Source: Lysobacter antibioticus (GTDB lineage Bacteria > Pseudomonadota > Gammaproteobacteria > Xanthomonadales > Xanthomonadaceae). From it: 64,000 nt of DNA. The translations under genes were made by a program, and so were the position numbers. The notes beneath the pieces were generated by a model. The model was not told the DNA's origin, searched no databases, and saw only the letters and a list, made by a program, of their open reading frames with translations. Positions within the stretch are counted from its first letter, which is position 1. Each line of letters starts with the position of its first letter. The stretch is taken from NCBI RefSeq assembly GCF_001442535.1, contig NZ_CP013141.1:4118517-4182516 (forward strand). Direction: 5' to 3'. Below, one piece after another: positions 17,210 through 26,686 of this stretch.

Positions 17210-17986
17210 ATGCGCCACGATTTCCTGCGTCCGACCCTGCTCGCCGCTGTCCTGGGGCTGGCCGCGTGCACGCCGCCCGCGAGCGGCCCGAGCAAGGGCG
17301 ATGCCGCCAGCGAGGGTGCCGGCACGGCGTTGACCGCGGCCGAGCTCGAGAGCGAAAAGGCCCGTATCAGTTACATCGTCGGCCGCGATTTCGCCCGCAG
17401 CATCGAACCGATCCGCGGCGAACTCGATCAGCGCATCGTGCTGCGCGCGATCCGCGACGCCCAGACCGGCGCACCGTTGTTGTTCGACGAGGCGCAGAGC
17501 AAGAAGATCCGCGAAGGCTTCAGCGAGCATCTGCGCAACAAGCGCGACGGCGAGCTGAAGCAGCTCGCGGCGCGCAACCTCGAAGCCGGCGAGGCCTTCC
17601 TGAAGAAGAACGCGAAAGTCGATGGCGTGGCCAGCACCGCCTCGGGCCTGCAGTACCAGATGCTGCGGGCCGGCAAGGGCGCGCACCCGAAGGCCAGCGA
17701 CACCGTACGCGTCAACTACGTCGGCCGCTTGCTCGACGGCAGCAAGTTCGAGAGTACCTACGACACTGATCATCCGGCCGAATTCGTCCTTGCCCAGGTC
17801 ATGCCGGGCTGGACCGAAGCCGTGCAGCTGATGACGCCGGGCAGCCATTACCGCTTCTGGATTCCGGCCAAGCTCGCTTACGGCGAGCAGGGGCTGCCTG
17901 GGCAGATCGAACCCAATGCGACCTTGGCGTTCGAGATCGAATTGTTGGAGATCGCAGGGCAAGGGGCGCCGACGCAGGGCGAGTGA
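17210..17986 (+). CDS. FKBP-type peptidyl-prolyl isomerase lipoprotein (FkpA/Mip-like)
   Basis: The product is 258 aa. It is a periplasmic prolyl isomerase and folding helper. ATG at 17210 has GGAG upstream and gives a lipoprotein signal with lipobox LAAC (Cys20). Residues 45-140 form the helical FKBP N-terminal dimerisation domain (ISYIVGRDFARSIEPI and the later KKIREGFSEHLRNKRDGELK). The catalytic domain occupies about 150-250 (SDTVRVNYVGRLLDGSKFES, LAYGEQGLPGQIEPNATLAF). In Mip/FkpA proteins the catalytic domain binds Pro peptides and FK506. A Gly-rich 20-residue tail ends it. It is probably in one transcript with the multicopper oxidase. Confidence 0.92.
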   Translation: MRHDFLRPTLLAAVLGLAACTPPASGPSKGDAASEGAGTALTAAELESEKARISYIVGRDFARSIEPIRGELDQRIVLRAIRDAQTGAPLLFDEAQSKKIREGFSEHLRNKRDGELKQLAARNLEAGEAFLKKNAKVDGVASTASGLQYQMLRAGKGAHPKASDTVRVNYVGRLLDGSKFESTYDTDHPAEFVLAQVMPGWTEAVQLMTPGSHYRFWIPAKLAYGEQGLPGQIEPNATLAFEIELLEIAGQGAPTQGE

Positions 17987-18099
17987 GGCGAGAGTGGCTG
18001 GACTCGTTCTCTGATCGTGACGCGCGGCTGTCGCATGCTGAAATTCCGTTTGCCTCTCCAGGTGTTCTCGCGAGCTCGTCGCTGCGCCAAGCTCGTCAC

Positions 18100-18141
18100 G
18101 GCAAAGGCAAAGGCAAAGGCAAAGGCAAAGACAAAGGCAAA
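18100..18141 (+). repeat. (GGCAAA)7 hexanucleotide array
   Basis: Seven units are present, the sixth being GACAAA. It occupies the same module position as the (GGCAAC) array at 201 and the (GTCAAC) array at 59017, but with a different unit, so the array sequence drifts while its position is kept. Confidence 0.9.
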
Positions 18142-18652
18142 GGCTGTTGCTGTTGCTATTGCTGTGCGCCGTCCCGCACTAGCGAAGGCAATGGAAGGCC
18201 CGGAGGGCGGCGCGCAGGGATGCGCGCCGCTTTTCATCGGGACAGGGATGTCCCGTATGAAAAAGCCCTGCGTATGCACCGCTCGTGCGGGCCTGTGATT
18301 CAAAGAAAAGCATTTTTCTTTGGTTACCTTTCTTTTGTTGCTTATGACAAAAGAAAGTAACCCGCCGCTTTAGTGGCGGAAGCTCTTGGCGTTTGATCTA
18401 GATCTTTGAGAAGCCTCAAGCAAGAGCAGAGCTTCCGTCCGCTGACGCGGCCGGGTTACTTTCTTTTGCTAAGCCCAAAAGAAAGGTAACCAAAGAAAAG
18501 GGCTCTCCTTGCAAGGGCACAGGCCACGAGTGCGATGCTGTCGCCGGGATTTTTCGATAAGACGTCCCTGTCTTATCGAAAAACGGCGCACGTCCTGTGC
18601 GCCGCCCTACGGGTCTCCACTTGACCGGTAAAACGGCAAAGCAGATCAACAT

Positions 18653-18725
<73 letters not shown>

Positions 18726-19232
18726 CGACCGACATCGCGACTCGTGAGCGGAGGAAATACCTGTCGTGTGCTGCTTTTTCCTTGCGACGGCACGCCGCTT
18801 CGACGGATGGCTTCGGCGTTGTTTCTTCTGCGCCTCCCTTGGTCGCGGCTTGCGCCGCTCCTACCCCCGCGAAGGTGCGCCGCTTCGATGGATGACTTCG
18901 GCGTTGTTTCTTCTATGCGTCCCGTGGTCGCGACTCACGTCGCTCCTACAGAGGAAGGATTCGCGCGCTCCTACCGAGTAGTTGCAGAGCTCGCTGCGGT
19001 CGAGGCCCCGTGCCAGCGGCACGGATCGAATATCGACAGAAAGCACATTGTTTTCACCGATTTCGGCGACCGCCCGTCGGCCAAGCAATGATTTGTGACG
19101 GCAGCCGCATGCGCCATCGCAACCGGCGCGGAATCCGTCGCAATCGTGTAGTCGTTTAGCGGCCACACTCCGCAGCGTTCGTGGTCCGCCCGGACCCGCA
19201 CCCGCCCGCCATCACCGTTACGGAGACAGCCA

Positions 19233-20972
19233 GTGAACCCCATGCTCAAGGGCCTGCCCGCCCAGGGCGCGATCGCCTCGTTGTTGATCGCCGCCGTTTT
19301 CGCGCCCGCATCGGCCAGCCAGCGCACGCTGCAGTTGTCCGAGGACGACACCCTCAGCAAGCCGGTGCCGGCGCCCAAGGCCACGCCGCTGGCCAAGGCC
19401 GCTGCGCTCGACCGCGTTTGCGAAAGCGGCGCCAAGTGGATGCGCCTGGGGTTCAAGCAGCTCAACCTGAGCGGCTACGACTCGCTGGTGCTGACCAGCA
19501 ACGGCGGCGACCGCCTGGTATTCGAAGGCCGGCACTGGAACGATCGCAGCTTCCACACCCGCGCCCTGCGCGGCGACTGCGTCGACATCAAGCCCTATTT
19601 CAGCCAGCCCGACAGCGCCTTCCAACTCGACCGCTATGAATACAGCACGACGGCGCTGGAACTGGCGAGCGTGGTCGTGGCCGGCGCCGGCGACATCTGC
19701 GATACCAGCGGTACGGCCTGCAAGGGCACCTCCGACTTGATCGTCTCGATCAACCCGACCGCGGTCTTCACTGCCGGCGACAACGCTTACGACAGCGGCA
19801 CCCTGAGCGAGTTCAACAACCGCTACGCGCCGACCTGGGGCCGCTTCAAGGCGCTGACCAGCCCGTCGCCGGGCAACCACGAGTACTACACCAGCGGTGC
19901 CAGCGGCTACTTCGATTACTTCAACGGCGTCGGCAACGCCGACGGCCCGGCCGGCAATCGCAGCAAGGGCTATTACAGCTGGGACGTCGGCGACTGGCAT
20001 TTCATCGCCTTGAACACCATGACCGGCGGCACCGTCTCCTCGACCCAGATCACCTGGCTCAAGAACGATCTCGCCGCCAACACCAAGCCCTGCACCGCGG
20101 CGTATTTCCATCACCCGCTGGTGAGCCGCGGCAGCTATAGCGGCTACAGCCAGGTCAAGCCGTTCTGGGATGCGCTGTATGCGGCCAAGGCCGACCTCGT
20201 GCTGGTCGGCCACGATCACAACTACCAGCGCTACGGCAAAATGAACCCCAGCCAGGGCGCGGCCAGCGACGGCATCCGCCAGATTCTCATCGGCACCGGC
20301 GGTCGCGCCTTCTACGACGTCGACGGCAGCCATGCCTCGCTGGAAGCCAGCAACGACAACACCCATGGCGTGCTCAAGCTGACCCTGACCGCGACCGGCT
20401 ACACCGGCGATTTCGTGCCGCGCGCGGGCAGCAGCTATACCGATCATTTCACCGGCACCTGCAACAAGGGCGGCAGCCCGTCGCAGTCGCTGACCCTCAA
20501 TGCGGTGCGCGACGTCACCGTCAAATCCGGCGGCAGCCGCGACAACAGCTCGGTGCTGTTCGCCGACGGCAGCGACGGCGGCCAGCAATTGCGCGGCCTG
20601 ATGGGCTGGAATGTCAGTAGCGCGGCGGGCCTGAACCTCACTGCGGCGCAGGTGAAGCTGCAGGTCAGCGACCGTTCGACCGGCGTCTACGACTTGTACC
20701 AGGTGACGACGAGCTGGAGCGAAAGCAACGCCACCTACAGCGGCGCCACGCTCGGCAGCAAGCTCGGCTCGGTCACCCCGAGCGCGACCGGCGCGCAGTA
20801 CGTCAGCCTCAATGCCACGGGTCTGCAGTTGGTGAAGAACTGGGCCGCGGGCACGGTCGCCAACCACGGCGTGATCCTGGTGCCGGCCTCCGGCGTCACC
20901 GACGGTGTCGACTGGTCATCGCGCGAAGGTTCGAACGCTCCGCAATTGTTGCTGAGCTACACCACGCCCTGA
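19233..20972 (+). CDS. Secreted metallophosphoesterase with C-terminal DNRLRE-like domain
   Basis: The product is 579 aa. GTG at 19233 (or ATG at 19242) follows GGAGA. A signal peptide covers about residues 1-30 ([15 protein letters not shown]). Residues about 145-395 form a calcineurin-like phosphoesterase with the metal motifs [26 protein letters not shown] and GHDHNYQR; these resemble alkaline phosphatase/acid phosphatase-like purple enzymes. Residues about 420-575 are a beta-rich DNRLRE-type domain ([20 protein letters not shown], then TWS.S.ATYSGA), common on secreted enzymes as a structural or adhesion module. It should act outside the cell on organic phosphate. The exact substrate is unknown. 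Confidence 0.9.
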   Translation: MNPMLKGLPAQGAIASLLIAAVFAPASASQRTLQLSEDDTLSKPVPAPKATPLAKAAALDRVCESGAKWMRLGFKQLNLSGYDSLVLTSNGGDRLVFEGRHWNDRSFHTRALRGDCVDIKPYFSQPDSAFQLDRYEYSTTALELASVVVAGAGDICDTSGTACKGTSDLIVSINPTAVFTAGDNAYDSGTLSEFNNRYAPTWGRFKALTSPSPGNHEYYTSGASGYFDYFNGVGNADGPAGNRSKGYYSWDVGDWHFIALNTMTGGTVSSTQITWLKNDLAANTKPCTAAYFHHPLVSRGSYSGYSQVKPFWDALYAAKADLVLVGHDHNYQRYGKMNPSQGAASDGIRQILIGTGGRAFYDVDGSHASLEASNDNTHGVLKLTLTATGYTGDFVPRAGSSYTDHFTGTCNKGGSPSQSLTLNAVRDVTVKSGGSRDNSSVLFADGSDGGQQLRGLMGWNVSSAAGLNLTAAQVKLQVSDRSTGVYDLYQVTTSWSESNATYSGATLGSKLGSVTPSATGAQYVSLNATGLQLVKNWAAGTVANHGVILVPASGVTDGVDWSSREGSNAPQLLLSYTTP

Positions 20973-21015
20973 GCCCGCTGCGCTGAAGCAGCCGCTCTGC
21001 CGGCGCAGCGCATCC

Positions 21016-21042
21016 GCGGCCGACGAAGGTATCGTCGGCCGC
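21016..21042. terminator. Terminator-like hairpin after the metallophosphoesterase
   Basis: GCGGCCGACGA, loop AGGTA, TCGTCGGCCGC is a perfect 11-bp stem 44 bp after the stop codon, followed by TTCGAT. The U-tract is weak, so it may act as a stabiliser or bidirectional terminator. Confidence 0.6.
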
Positions 21043-21180
21043 TTCGATGGACATCGCAGTGTCTTCGCTGCCATCCGGCCCGCGGCGCCCGCAGCGAGCC
21101 TGCGGGCGCCGCCGTTACCGGCGACTGCGCCGGCGATTCGCGTTGCGGCAGATCGAATACCTATCGATGGATGCTGCGGA

Positions 21181-21636
21181 TCAGCTCATTGCCGGCAACA
21201 ACGTACGAGAGCCGACGCCGGCGCCGATCATGAGCTTGACCGATTCCTTGATCCGATCCGCGCCGCCGAGTTTGACCGCGGCGATCAGACGTTCGCCGAT
21301 GGTCTTGCTCTCGTCGGTGGAGTGCGCCTGCGCGCCGAGCACCGCGAAACCTTTCTCGGTCAGGCGATAGCGCAGGGCCATGTGGACGAAGGCCACACCG
21401 TTCAAGGACTCTTTCACGCAGGCGCTGCTGCGCAGATAGCCTTCGTCGAGCAACCATTCGAACGTGGCGCCGCAAGCCAGTATCGCGGCCGCCATGTCTT
21501 CGCGATTGGCCGGGTCCAGGCCTGGGATATGTCGCGCCGATTCCTCGGCGTTGAAGCGGGCTACGACGGGATGCTGTTCTAGCGCCGCTGCACAGATGCG
21601 CGCAGTGGCAATGCTGAAAACTTCGATATTTTTCAT
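21181..21636 (-). CDS. Unknown 151-aa protein with winged-helix-like features
   Basis: No family is assigned with certainty. ATG at 21636 follows AGGGGG at good spacing. The middle (ATFEWLLDEGYLRSSACVKE, then LRYRLTEKGFAVL) has the helix-plus-wing pattern found in small regulators, where a Trp/Leu helix precedes a 'LTEKGFAVL' strand. There is no signal peptide or membrane helix; residues 125-150 are Gly/Ala/Leu-rich (LGGADRIKESVKLMIGAGVG). It is a monocistronic gene, with the fucosidase genes further on. It may be a small regulator, but this is a guess from pattern alone. Confidence 0.65.
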   Translation of the reverse strand: MKNIEVFSIATARICAAALEQHPVVARFNAEESARHIPGLDPANREDMAAAILACGATFEWLLDEGYLRSSACVKESLNGVAFVHMALRYRLTEKGFAVLGAQAHSTDESKTIGERLIAAVKLGGADRIKESVKLMIGAGVGSRTLLPAMS

Positions 21637-21897
21637 TGATGACGCCCCCTGACGTCCTTGCTATTTACGAGAGGGTTACGTCAACGCCGTGTGATGGGAA
21701 AAACGCGTAAAGATCTGAATATCAAGATGATTTATTGATGCGCGTCTCGTTGAATCTGTGATTGCGGATGTGCAGGCATCAACAATCTGACCCACCGCGA
21801 CAGATGCGCGCCAACAGCGGCACCCGCGCTGGCCCACAGCGTCACGTACGCCGTGCCACGCGCACAAAACGGCACAACTCCGTCGCAATCGGCGGCC

Positions 21898-23373
21898 TCA
21901 GGATTCCGTCGGGAGCAGCTCGATCACGGTGTCGATCGCGTCGGGCAGCTGCTTGGGCAGCTCGACGATCAACTGCCGGCCCTCGCGACGCGTCGTCAGC
22001 GCCGAGCCGCCATCGAGCAGGCGCGCCCGGCGCGCGCCGTCGATATCCAGGCGCAAGCGTCCGTCGGCCGGCCGTTCGAACACGTGCAGGTACATGCGGT
22101 CCGGTTTCGCGGTGATGCGACCCCAGGCGACCGCATCGAGCGGGCTGGCCTGGGTGGCGTAGACCGATTCGCCGTTGCGGCGCAGCCAGGCGCCGATCTG
22201 TTCGAGTCGGGTCGCGCTGGCCGTGGGCACGCTGCCGTCGGCCTCCGGCCCGATGTTGAGCAGGAAGTTGCCGCCCTTGCTGGCGGTGTCGACGAGGTTG
22301 CGCACCAACTCGCGCGTCGATTTCCACTGGTCGTCGAGCGCGCTATAGCCCCAGGTGCCGTTCATGGTCATGCAGGCTTCCCAGTCGACGCCGGCCATGC
22401 CCTGCGCCGGGATCGCCTGTTCGGGGGTGGTGAAGTCGCCGTGCGCGCGATCGAACCAACGCAGACTGCCTTGCGGATCGTCGTAGCCGAGCGAGCGGTA
22501 CAAGCGGTTGTTCATGACGATGCCGGGTTGCGCGGCGCGCACCATCGTCATCAACTCAGCGGCGCGCCAGGTCTCGCCTTCCGCGCCGGGATTGGAATAG
22601 TCCCACCACAGCACGTCGATCGGGCCGTACTGCTCGACCAGCTCGCGCACCTGCGCCTGCAGGAAATCCTGATAGGCCTTGAGGTTCGCGCGCTGTGCGT
22701 AACCCGGGTCGTCGCGGTCGGTGGTCTTTTCCAAGGGGTGCGGCAGCGGGTGTTCGAGGCGGGCGAAATCGCGATACGGATAGGCCGGGTGATGCCAGTC
22801 GATCACCGAGTGATACAAGCCCACCTTGAGGCCTTCGGCGCGCGCGGCGTCGACGATCTCGCGGACCAGGTCGCGGTCGACCGCGTCTTTCGCATCGAAA
22901 CGCGTGACCGCGCTGTCGTGCAGGGCGAAGCCTTCGTGGTGTTTGCTGGTGAACACCAGATACTTCGCGCCGGCGTCCTTGGCCAGTCTCGCCCATTCGC
23001 GGGCGAAGCCGGGCTTCGGCTTGAACAGCGGCAGCATCTGCCGTGCGTACTCGTCGGTCGGCACATGCGCATTGCGCTGGATCCATTCGGCCGAGCCCTT
23101 GATCGGCTCGCCGTTCCAGCGCCCGGCTGCGCCCGAGTACAGGCCCCAGTGCACGAACATGCCGAAGCGTGCCTCGCGCCACCAGCGCATGCGCGCGTCG
23201 AACGCGGCCTGGCTTTCGCTCGGCGCCGCCACCGCGGGTGCGGGAGCGTCGGCAGCCGGCCTCGCCGCCGCGGCGATGCCGCAGGTCGCCGACAAGGCGC
23301 CGAGCAAGGCAGCCGAGAGCGCCGCCCGATGGAGCATGCGGTGAATCGAACGACGGCGACGCGTAAACGACAT
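21898..23373 (-). CDS. Alpha-L-fucosidase, GH29, exported
   Basis: The product is 491 aa. It removes L-fucose from glycans outside the cytoplasm. ATG at 23373 (MSFTRRRRSI) has GGAGC upstream and gives an Arg-rich signal peptide ending at about residue 37 (CGIAAAA). The GH29 fold spans about 55-380: EARFGMFVHWGLYSG, YLVFTSKHHEGFALHDS, and PIDVLWWDYSNPG with the likely nucleophile Asp258. The C-terminal part (about 400-490) is beta-rich, as in GH29 enzymes. It lies divergent from a second GH29 gene, a pairing that suggests a fucose-containing substrate, though no fucose transporter or catabolic gene is nearby. Confidence 0.92.
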   Translation of the reverse strand: MSFTRRRRSIHRMLHRAALSAALLGALSATCGIAAAARPAADAPAPAVAAPSESQAAFDARMRWWREARFGMFVHWGLYSGAAGRWNGEPIKGSAEWIQRNAHVPTDEYARQMLPLFKPKPGFAREWARLAKDAGAKYLVFTSKHHEGFALHDSAVTRFDAKDAVDRDLVREIVDAARAEGLKVGLYHSVIDWHHPAYPYRDFARLEHPLPHPLEKTTDRDDPGYAQRANLKAYQDFLQAQVRELVEQYGPIDVLWWDYSNPGAEGETWRAAELMTMVRAAQPGIVMNNRLYRSLGYDDPQGSLRWFDRAHGDFTTPEQAIPAQGMAGVDWEACMTMNGTWGYSALDDQWKSTRELVRNLVDTASKGGNFLLNIGPEADGSVPTASATRLEQIGAWLRRNGESVYATQASPLDAVAWGRITAKPDRMYLHVFERPADGRLRLDIDGARRARLLDGGSALTTRREGRQLIVELPKQLPDAIDTVIELLPTES

Positions 23374-23673
23374 GCTCTTGCTCCGACGGTAACGAACCGC
23401 AGGCATCGAAGCAGACCGATGGCGATGCGGTCAACCGTTATGCGTCGTCGATCCGCCGTCGCCATCGCGAAAGCGATAGAGCTTTTGACGCAGACGCGAA
23501 TCTCCAAAAAATTCCAATGCCTGTCCAGGCATCGCATAAGCATGCGCGTGGATTCGAATACGCACGCGGATTCATCGGCCGATGCCTGTGAGCGACGCGC
23601 GACTGCGACTAGACTCGGGTCATCGAACACCGCCGCGGACCGCATCGGTCGCGGCCGCAACGCGAGGAGTTCC
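23374..23673. other. Divergent intergenic region between two fucosidases
   Basis: This 300-bp region holds promoters of both GH29 genes. It includes the AT-richer run AATCTCCAAAAAATTCCAA and several GAATTCG-like dyads, but I could not assign a regulator site. No gene is apparent in it. Confidence 0.45.
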
Positions 23674-25137
23674 ATGGATCGACGTCGTTTCCTGATCGCC
23701 GGTAGTGCCGGCGCCGTGACCTTGAGCGCCGCGCCGGCCGCCCTGGCCGAACTCGAAGCGCACGATGCGAAGCCCGCGGCCGGGGTGCGGCCGCGGCCGA
23801 CGCCGCAGCAATTGGCCTGGCAACGCGAAGAGTTGGCGCTGTTCGTGCATTTCACCGTCAACACCTTCACCGACCGCGAATGGGGCGAGGGCGACGAAGA
23901 CCCGCAGGTGTTCGCGCCGACGCAGCTTGATGCCGGGCAGTGGGCGCGTGCGGCCAAGGCCGGCGGTTTTCGCAGCCTGATCCTGACCGCCAAGCATCAC
24001 GACGGTTTCTGCCTGTGGCCGACCGCGACCACCGCGCACAGCGTGCGCAGCAGCCCGTGGCGCGACGGCCGCGGCGACCTGGTGCGCGAGTTCGTCGATG
24101 CCTGCCGCGCCGAAGGCCTCGGCGTGGGGTTCTATCTGTCGCCGTGGGACCGCCACGAGCCGCGCTATGGCAGCGGCCGGGCCTACGACGATTTTTATAT
24201 CGCGCAGCTGACTGAGTTGCTGAGCGGCTACGGCCCGGTGGTCGAGGTCTGGTTCGACGGCGCCAACGGCGAAGGCCCGAACGGCAAGCGCCAGGCCTAC
24301 GACTGGCCGCGCATCCACCGCACCGTGCGCGAGTTGCAGCCCGATGCGATCGTGTTTTCCGATGCCGGCCCCGACGTGCGTTGGATCGGCAACGAACGCG
24401 GCGTCGCTGGCAGCACGTGCTGGGCCTCGGTCGACCCGGCGCGCGTGCCCTATGCCGGTTTCGACCGCCCCTGGGTCGGTGAAGCCCTGCAGCAGGGCGA
24501 TCCTTACGGTTCGGTGTGGCGCCCGGGCGAAACCGATGTTTCGATCCGCCCGGGTTGGTTTTGGCATGCGGCCGAAGACGCGAAGGTGCGTAACGCGCAG
24601 CAGCTGATCGACCTGTACTTCAGTTCGGTGGGTCGCAACAGCAAGCTGCTGCTCAACGTGCCGCCGACCCGCGAAGGCCGTTTCCACGCCACCGACGTCG
24701 CCAACCTGGCCGCGTTCGGACAGCGCCGACAAGCCTTGTTCGCCGGCGGCAATCTGCTCGCCGGGGCGCGGTTGCGCGCGAGCGCCAGCGCCGACGGCCA
24801 TGCGCCCGCACGCGCGCTCGACGGCGAGGCGGATTCGTATTGGGCGCCAGCCGGCGATGCGCGCAGCGGCTGGATCGAATTCGAACTCGAACGCGAGATC
24901 GAATTCGATCTGCTGTGCCTGCAGGAAGCGATCGCTCACGGCCAGCACATCGCCAACCACCGCGTCGAACACTGGCGCGACGGCGCGTGGCGGCCGTTCG
25001 CCTGGGGCACGACGATCGGCTACAAGCGCCTGGAGCGGTTCGACCCGGTGCGCACCCGCCGCCTGCGGGTGAGCATCGAACACGCTTACGACACGCCGCG
25101 CCTGGCGAGCGTGGCCGTGTATCGCAGCCCGGCTTGA
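23674..25137 (+). CDS. Alpha-L-fucosidase, GH29, Tat-exported, with C-terminal discoidin-like (F5/8 C) domain
   Basis: The product is 487 aa. ATG at 23674 follows GAGGAG. MDRRRFLIAGSAGAVTLSAA is a Tat signal. The GH29 domain (about 45-355) carries LALFVHFTVNTFTDREWGEG, ILTAKHHDGFCLWPT and VEVWFDGANGEGPNG, where Asp195 is the likely nucleophile; this WFDGANG variant is seen in GH29 subfamily B-like enzymes. Residues about 360-485 (LLAGARLRASASADGHAPAR, DGEADSYWAPAG) form an F5/8 type C or CBM32-like domain for glycan binding. It differs clearly from the neighbouring enzyme, so the pair may act on different fucose linkages. Confidence 0.92.
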   Translation: MDRRRFLIAGSAGAVTLSAAPAALAELEAHDAKPAAGVRPRPTPQQLAWQREELALFVHFTVNTFTDREWGEGDEDPQVFAPTQLDAGQWARAAKAGGFRSLILTAKHHDGFCLWPTATTAHSVRSSPWRDGRGDLVREFVDACRAEGLGVGFYLSPWDRHEPRYGSGRAYDDFYIAQLTELLSGYGPVVEVWFDGANGEGPNGKRQAYDWPRIHRTVRELQPDAIVFSDAGPDVRWIGNERGVAGSTCWASVDPARVPYAGFDRPWVGEALQQGDPYGSVWRPGETDVSIRPGWFWHAAEDAKVRNAQQLIDLYFSSVGRNSKLLLNVPPTREGRFHATDVANLAAFGQRRQALFAGGNLLAGARLRASASADGHAPARALDGEADSYWAPAGDARSGWIEFELEREIEFDLLCLQEAIAHGQHIANHRVEHWRDGAWRPFAWGTTIGYKRLERFDPVRTRRLRVSIEHAYDTPRLASVAVYRSPA

Positions 25138-25160
25138 ATGCCGGTGTGAACGCGGGGCCT

Positions 25161-25328
25161 CGCTTCAAGGGTAGGAGCGGCGCGAGCCGCGACCAACCGA
25201 AGCGATGTACGCAAGCGTGATGGCCGAGGCCTGGATAGCCGAAGCCATCCGCGTCTATGCGGCTTCGGGTGCTTGCGTGGCATTCGGCTGCTTCGGCTGG
25301 TCGCGGCTCGCGCCGCTCCTACCCTGAA
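25161..25328. repeat. Large near-perfect inverted repeat made of two REP-like arms
   Basis: Two 43-bp arms, at 25161-25203 and about 25286-25328, read CGCTTCAAGGGTAGGAGC... and its near-exact reverse complement, with GGTTGG/CCAGCC ends differing by 1-2 bases. The spacer of about 80 bp itself contains dyads around the words GAAGCC and GGCTTC. It lies between the fucosidase and the TerC riboswitch, and could form a large cruciform or a transcript hairpin. Confidence 0.85.
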
Positions 25329-25394
25329 AGCGGGCGCAGGAAGGATGCCGTCCCGAAAACTGAACTGAAATTCAGCCGCACCCGTGCTAAGGTG

Positions 25395-25532
25395 CGCCCC
25401 AGAAGGGGAGTAGCTCCCGCTGTCGTATCGTCATTACGGGCTTACCGCCCCGGTGCGACAGGCGTCCGGACCTTGGATCGATCGATCCGGCCGTACGCGG
25501 GCAAGACCTTCGCCGCCAGCGGCGAAGCGCCC
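25395..25532 (+). promoter_or_regulatory. yybP-ykoY manganese riboswitch
   Basis: The leader of the TerC/Alx-like gene contains AGAAGGGGAGTAGCTCCC, the conserved P1/L1 side of this riboswitch. The conserved L3 side follows at 25500-25530: GGGCAAGACCTTCGCCGCC, then AGCGGCGAAGCGCCC, which folds into a stem. The region between (GTGCGACAGGCGTCCGG) fits the variable middle helices. This Rfam class binds Mn2+ and controls manganese exporters such as alx and mntP, matching the gene 88 bp downstream. It should switch the gene on at high Mn2+, by antiterminator or RBS exposure. Confidence 0.9.
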
Positions 25533-25619
25533 ATCCTCCCCGATTCCTTCCGGATGAATGACGCCTCGCGGCTGCGGTCGCGCAGTCCGCCGTCAGCTTT
25601 TCATCTCCGGGAGAACCAC

Positions 25620-26597
25620 ATGCAAACCATCGGAAGTCCGATGCTCTGGGGCGCGTTCGTCGCCTTCGTCGTCGTCGCCTTGCTCGTCGATCTGGTGCTG
25701 ATGCGCCACGGCGGGCCGCACAAGGTGACCTTCAAGGAGGCCGCCTGGTGGAGCGTCGGCTGGATCGGCCTGGCGCTGGCGTTCAACGCCGGCCTGTGGT
25801 GGTGGGTGACCCAGCAGTCCGGCGCCGAGATCGGCAACCGCATCGGCCTGGAGTTTCTGACCGGCTATCTGGTCGAGAAATCGCTCGCGGTCGACAACAT
25901 CTTCGTGTTCCTGATGCTGTTCTCCTATTTCGCCATGCCCGAGGAGCAGCGCCAGCGGGTGCTGGTGATCGGCGTGCTCGGCGCGATCGCGTTGCGCGCG
26001 ATCCTGATCTTCGCCGGCGCGCTGTTGTTGGCGAAGTTCCACTGGATCTTGTACGTGTTCGGCGTGTTCCTGGTGGTGACCGGGATCAAGATGTTGCTCG
26101 CCGCCGGTAAGGCGCCCGACCTCGACAGCAACCCTTTGCTGAAGTGGATGCGCAGCCATTTGCGCCTCACCGACGGCTACCACGGCGCGGCGATCTCGAT
26201 CCAGCGCGACGGCCAGCGTTGGTATACGCCGCTGTTCGTGGTGATCGTGTTGATCGGCGTCACCGACGTGATTTTCGCCGTCGACTCGATCCCGGCGATC
26301 TTCGCGATCACCGAAGACCCCTTCATCGTGCTGACCTCGAACGTGTTCGCCGTGCTCGGCCTGCGCGCGATGTTCTTCCTGCTGCAGGGCATGGCCGACC
26401 GCTTCCACCTGTTGCCCTACGGTTTGGCCCTGGTGCTGGTATTCATCGGCACCAAGATGCTGCTGATCGACGTGTACAAGGTGCCGATCCTGGTCTCGCT
26501 GCTTGGTGTCGCCGCGATCATCGGCGCCGCGATCGCCCTGAGCCTGCTGCGGCCGGCGCCGGCCAAGACCGACTCGAGCGACTCGACCGAGGTCTGA
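25620..26597 (+). CDS. alx: TerC family integral membrane protein (Alx-like manganese exporter)
   Basis: The product is 325 aa, the usual TerC length, with about nine membrane helices. ATG at 25620 has GGGAG just upstream; the open frame from 25257 runs through the riboswitch and is not used. FLTGYLVEKSLAVDNIFVFL and VTDVIFAVDSIPAIFAITED carry the conserved acidic residues (Glu and Asp pairs in LAVDN and FAVDSI) thought to coordinate the metal. E. coli Alx and Bacillus homologues are linked to Mn2+ efflux and are controlled by the same riboswitch class, so I infer Mn2+ export. A short Ser/Asp-rich tail follows. No tellurite genes are adjacent. Confidence 0.9.
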   Translation: MQTIGSPMLWGAFVAFVVVALLVDLVLMRHGGPHKVTFKEAAWWSVGWIGLALAFNAGLWWWVTQQSGAEIGNRIGLEFLTGYLVEKSLAVDNIFVFLMLFSYFAMPEEQRQRVLVIGVLGAIALRAILIFAGALLLAKFHWILYVFGVFLVVTGIKMLLAAGKAPDLDSNPLLKWMRSHLRLTDGYHGAAISIQRDGQRWYTPLFVVIVLIGVTDVIFAVDSIPAIFAITEDPFIVLTSNVFAVLGLRAMFFLLQGMADRFHLLPYGLALVLVFIGTKMLLIDVYKVPILVSLLGVAAIIGAAIALSLLRPAPAKTDSSDSTEV

Positions 26598-26686
26598 TGC
26601 GGCGGGCCCGATCGCAAGCATCGGGTCATGGCGGACGGCGGCGCCGATGGCTACATTGGCGTCGCCGTCTTCGTGAGGGGTAAGAC

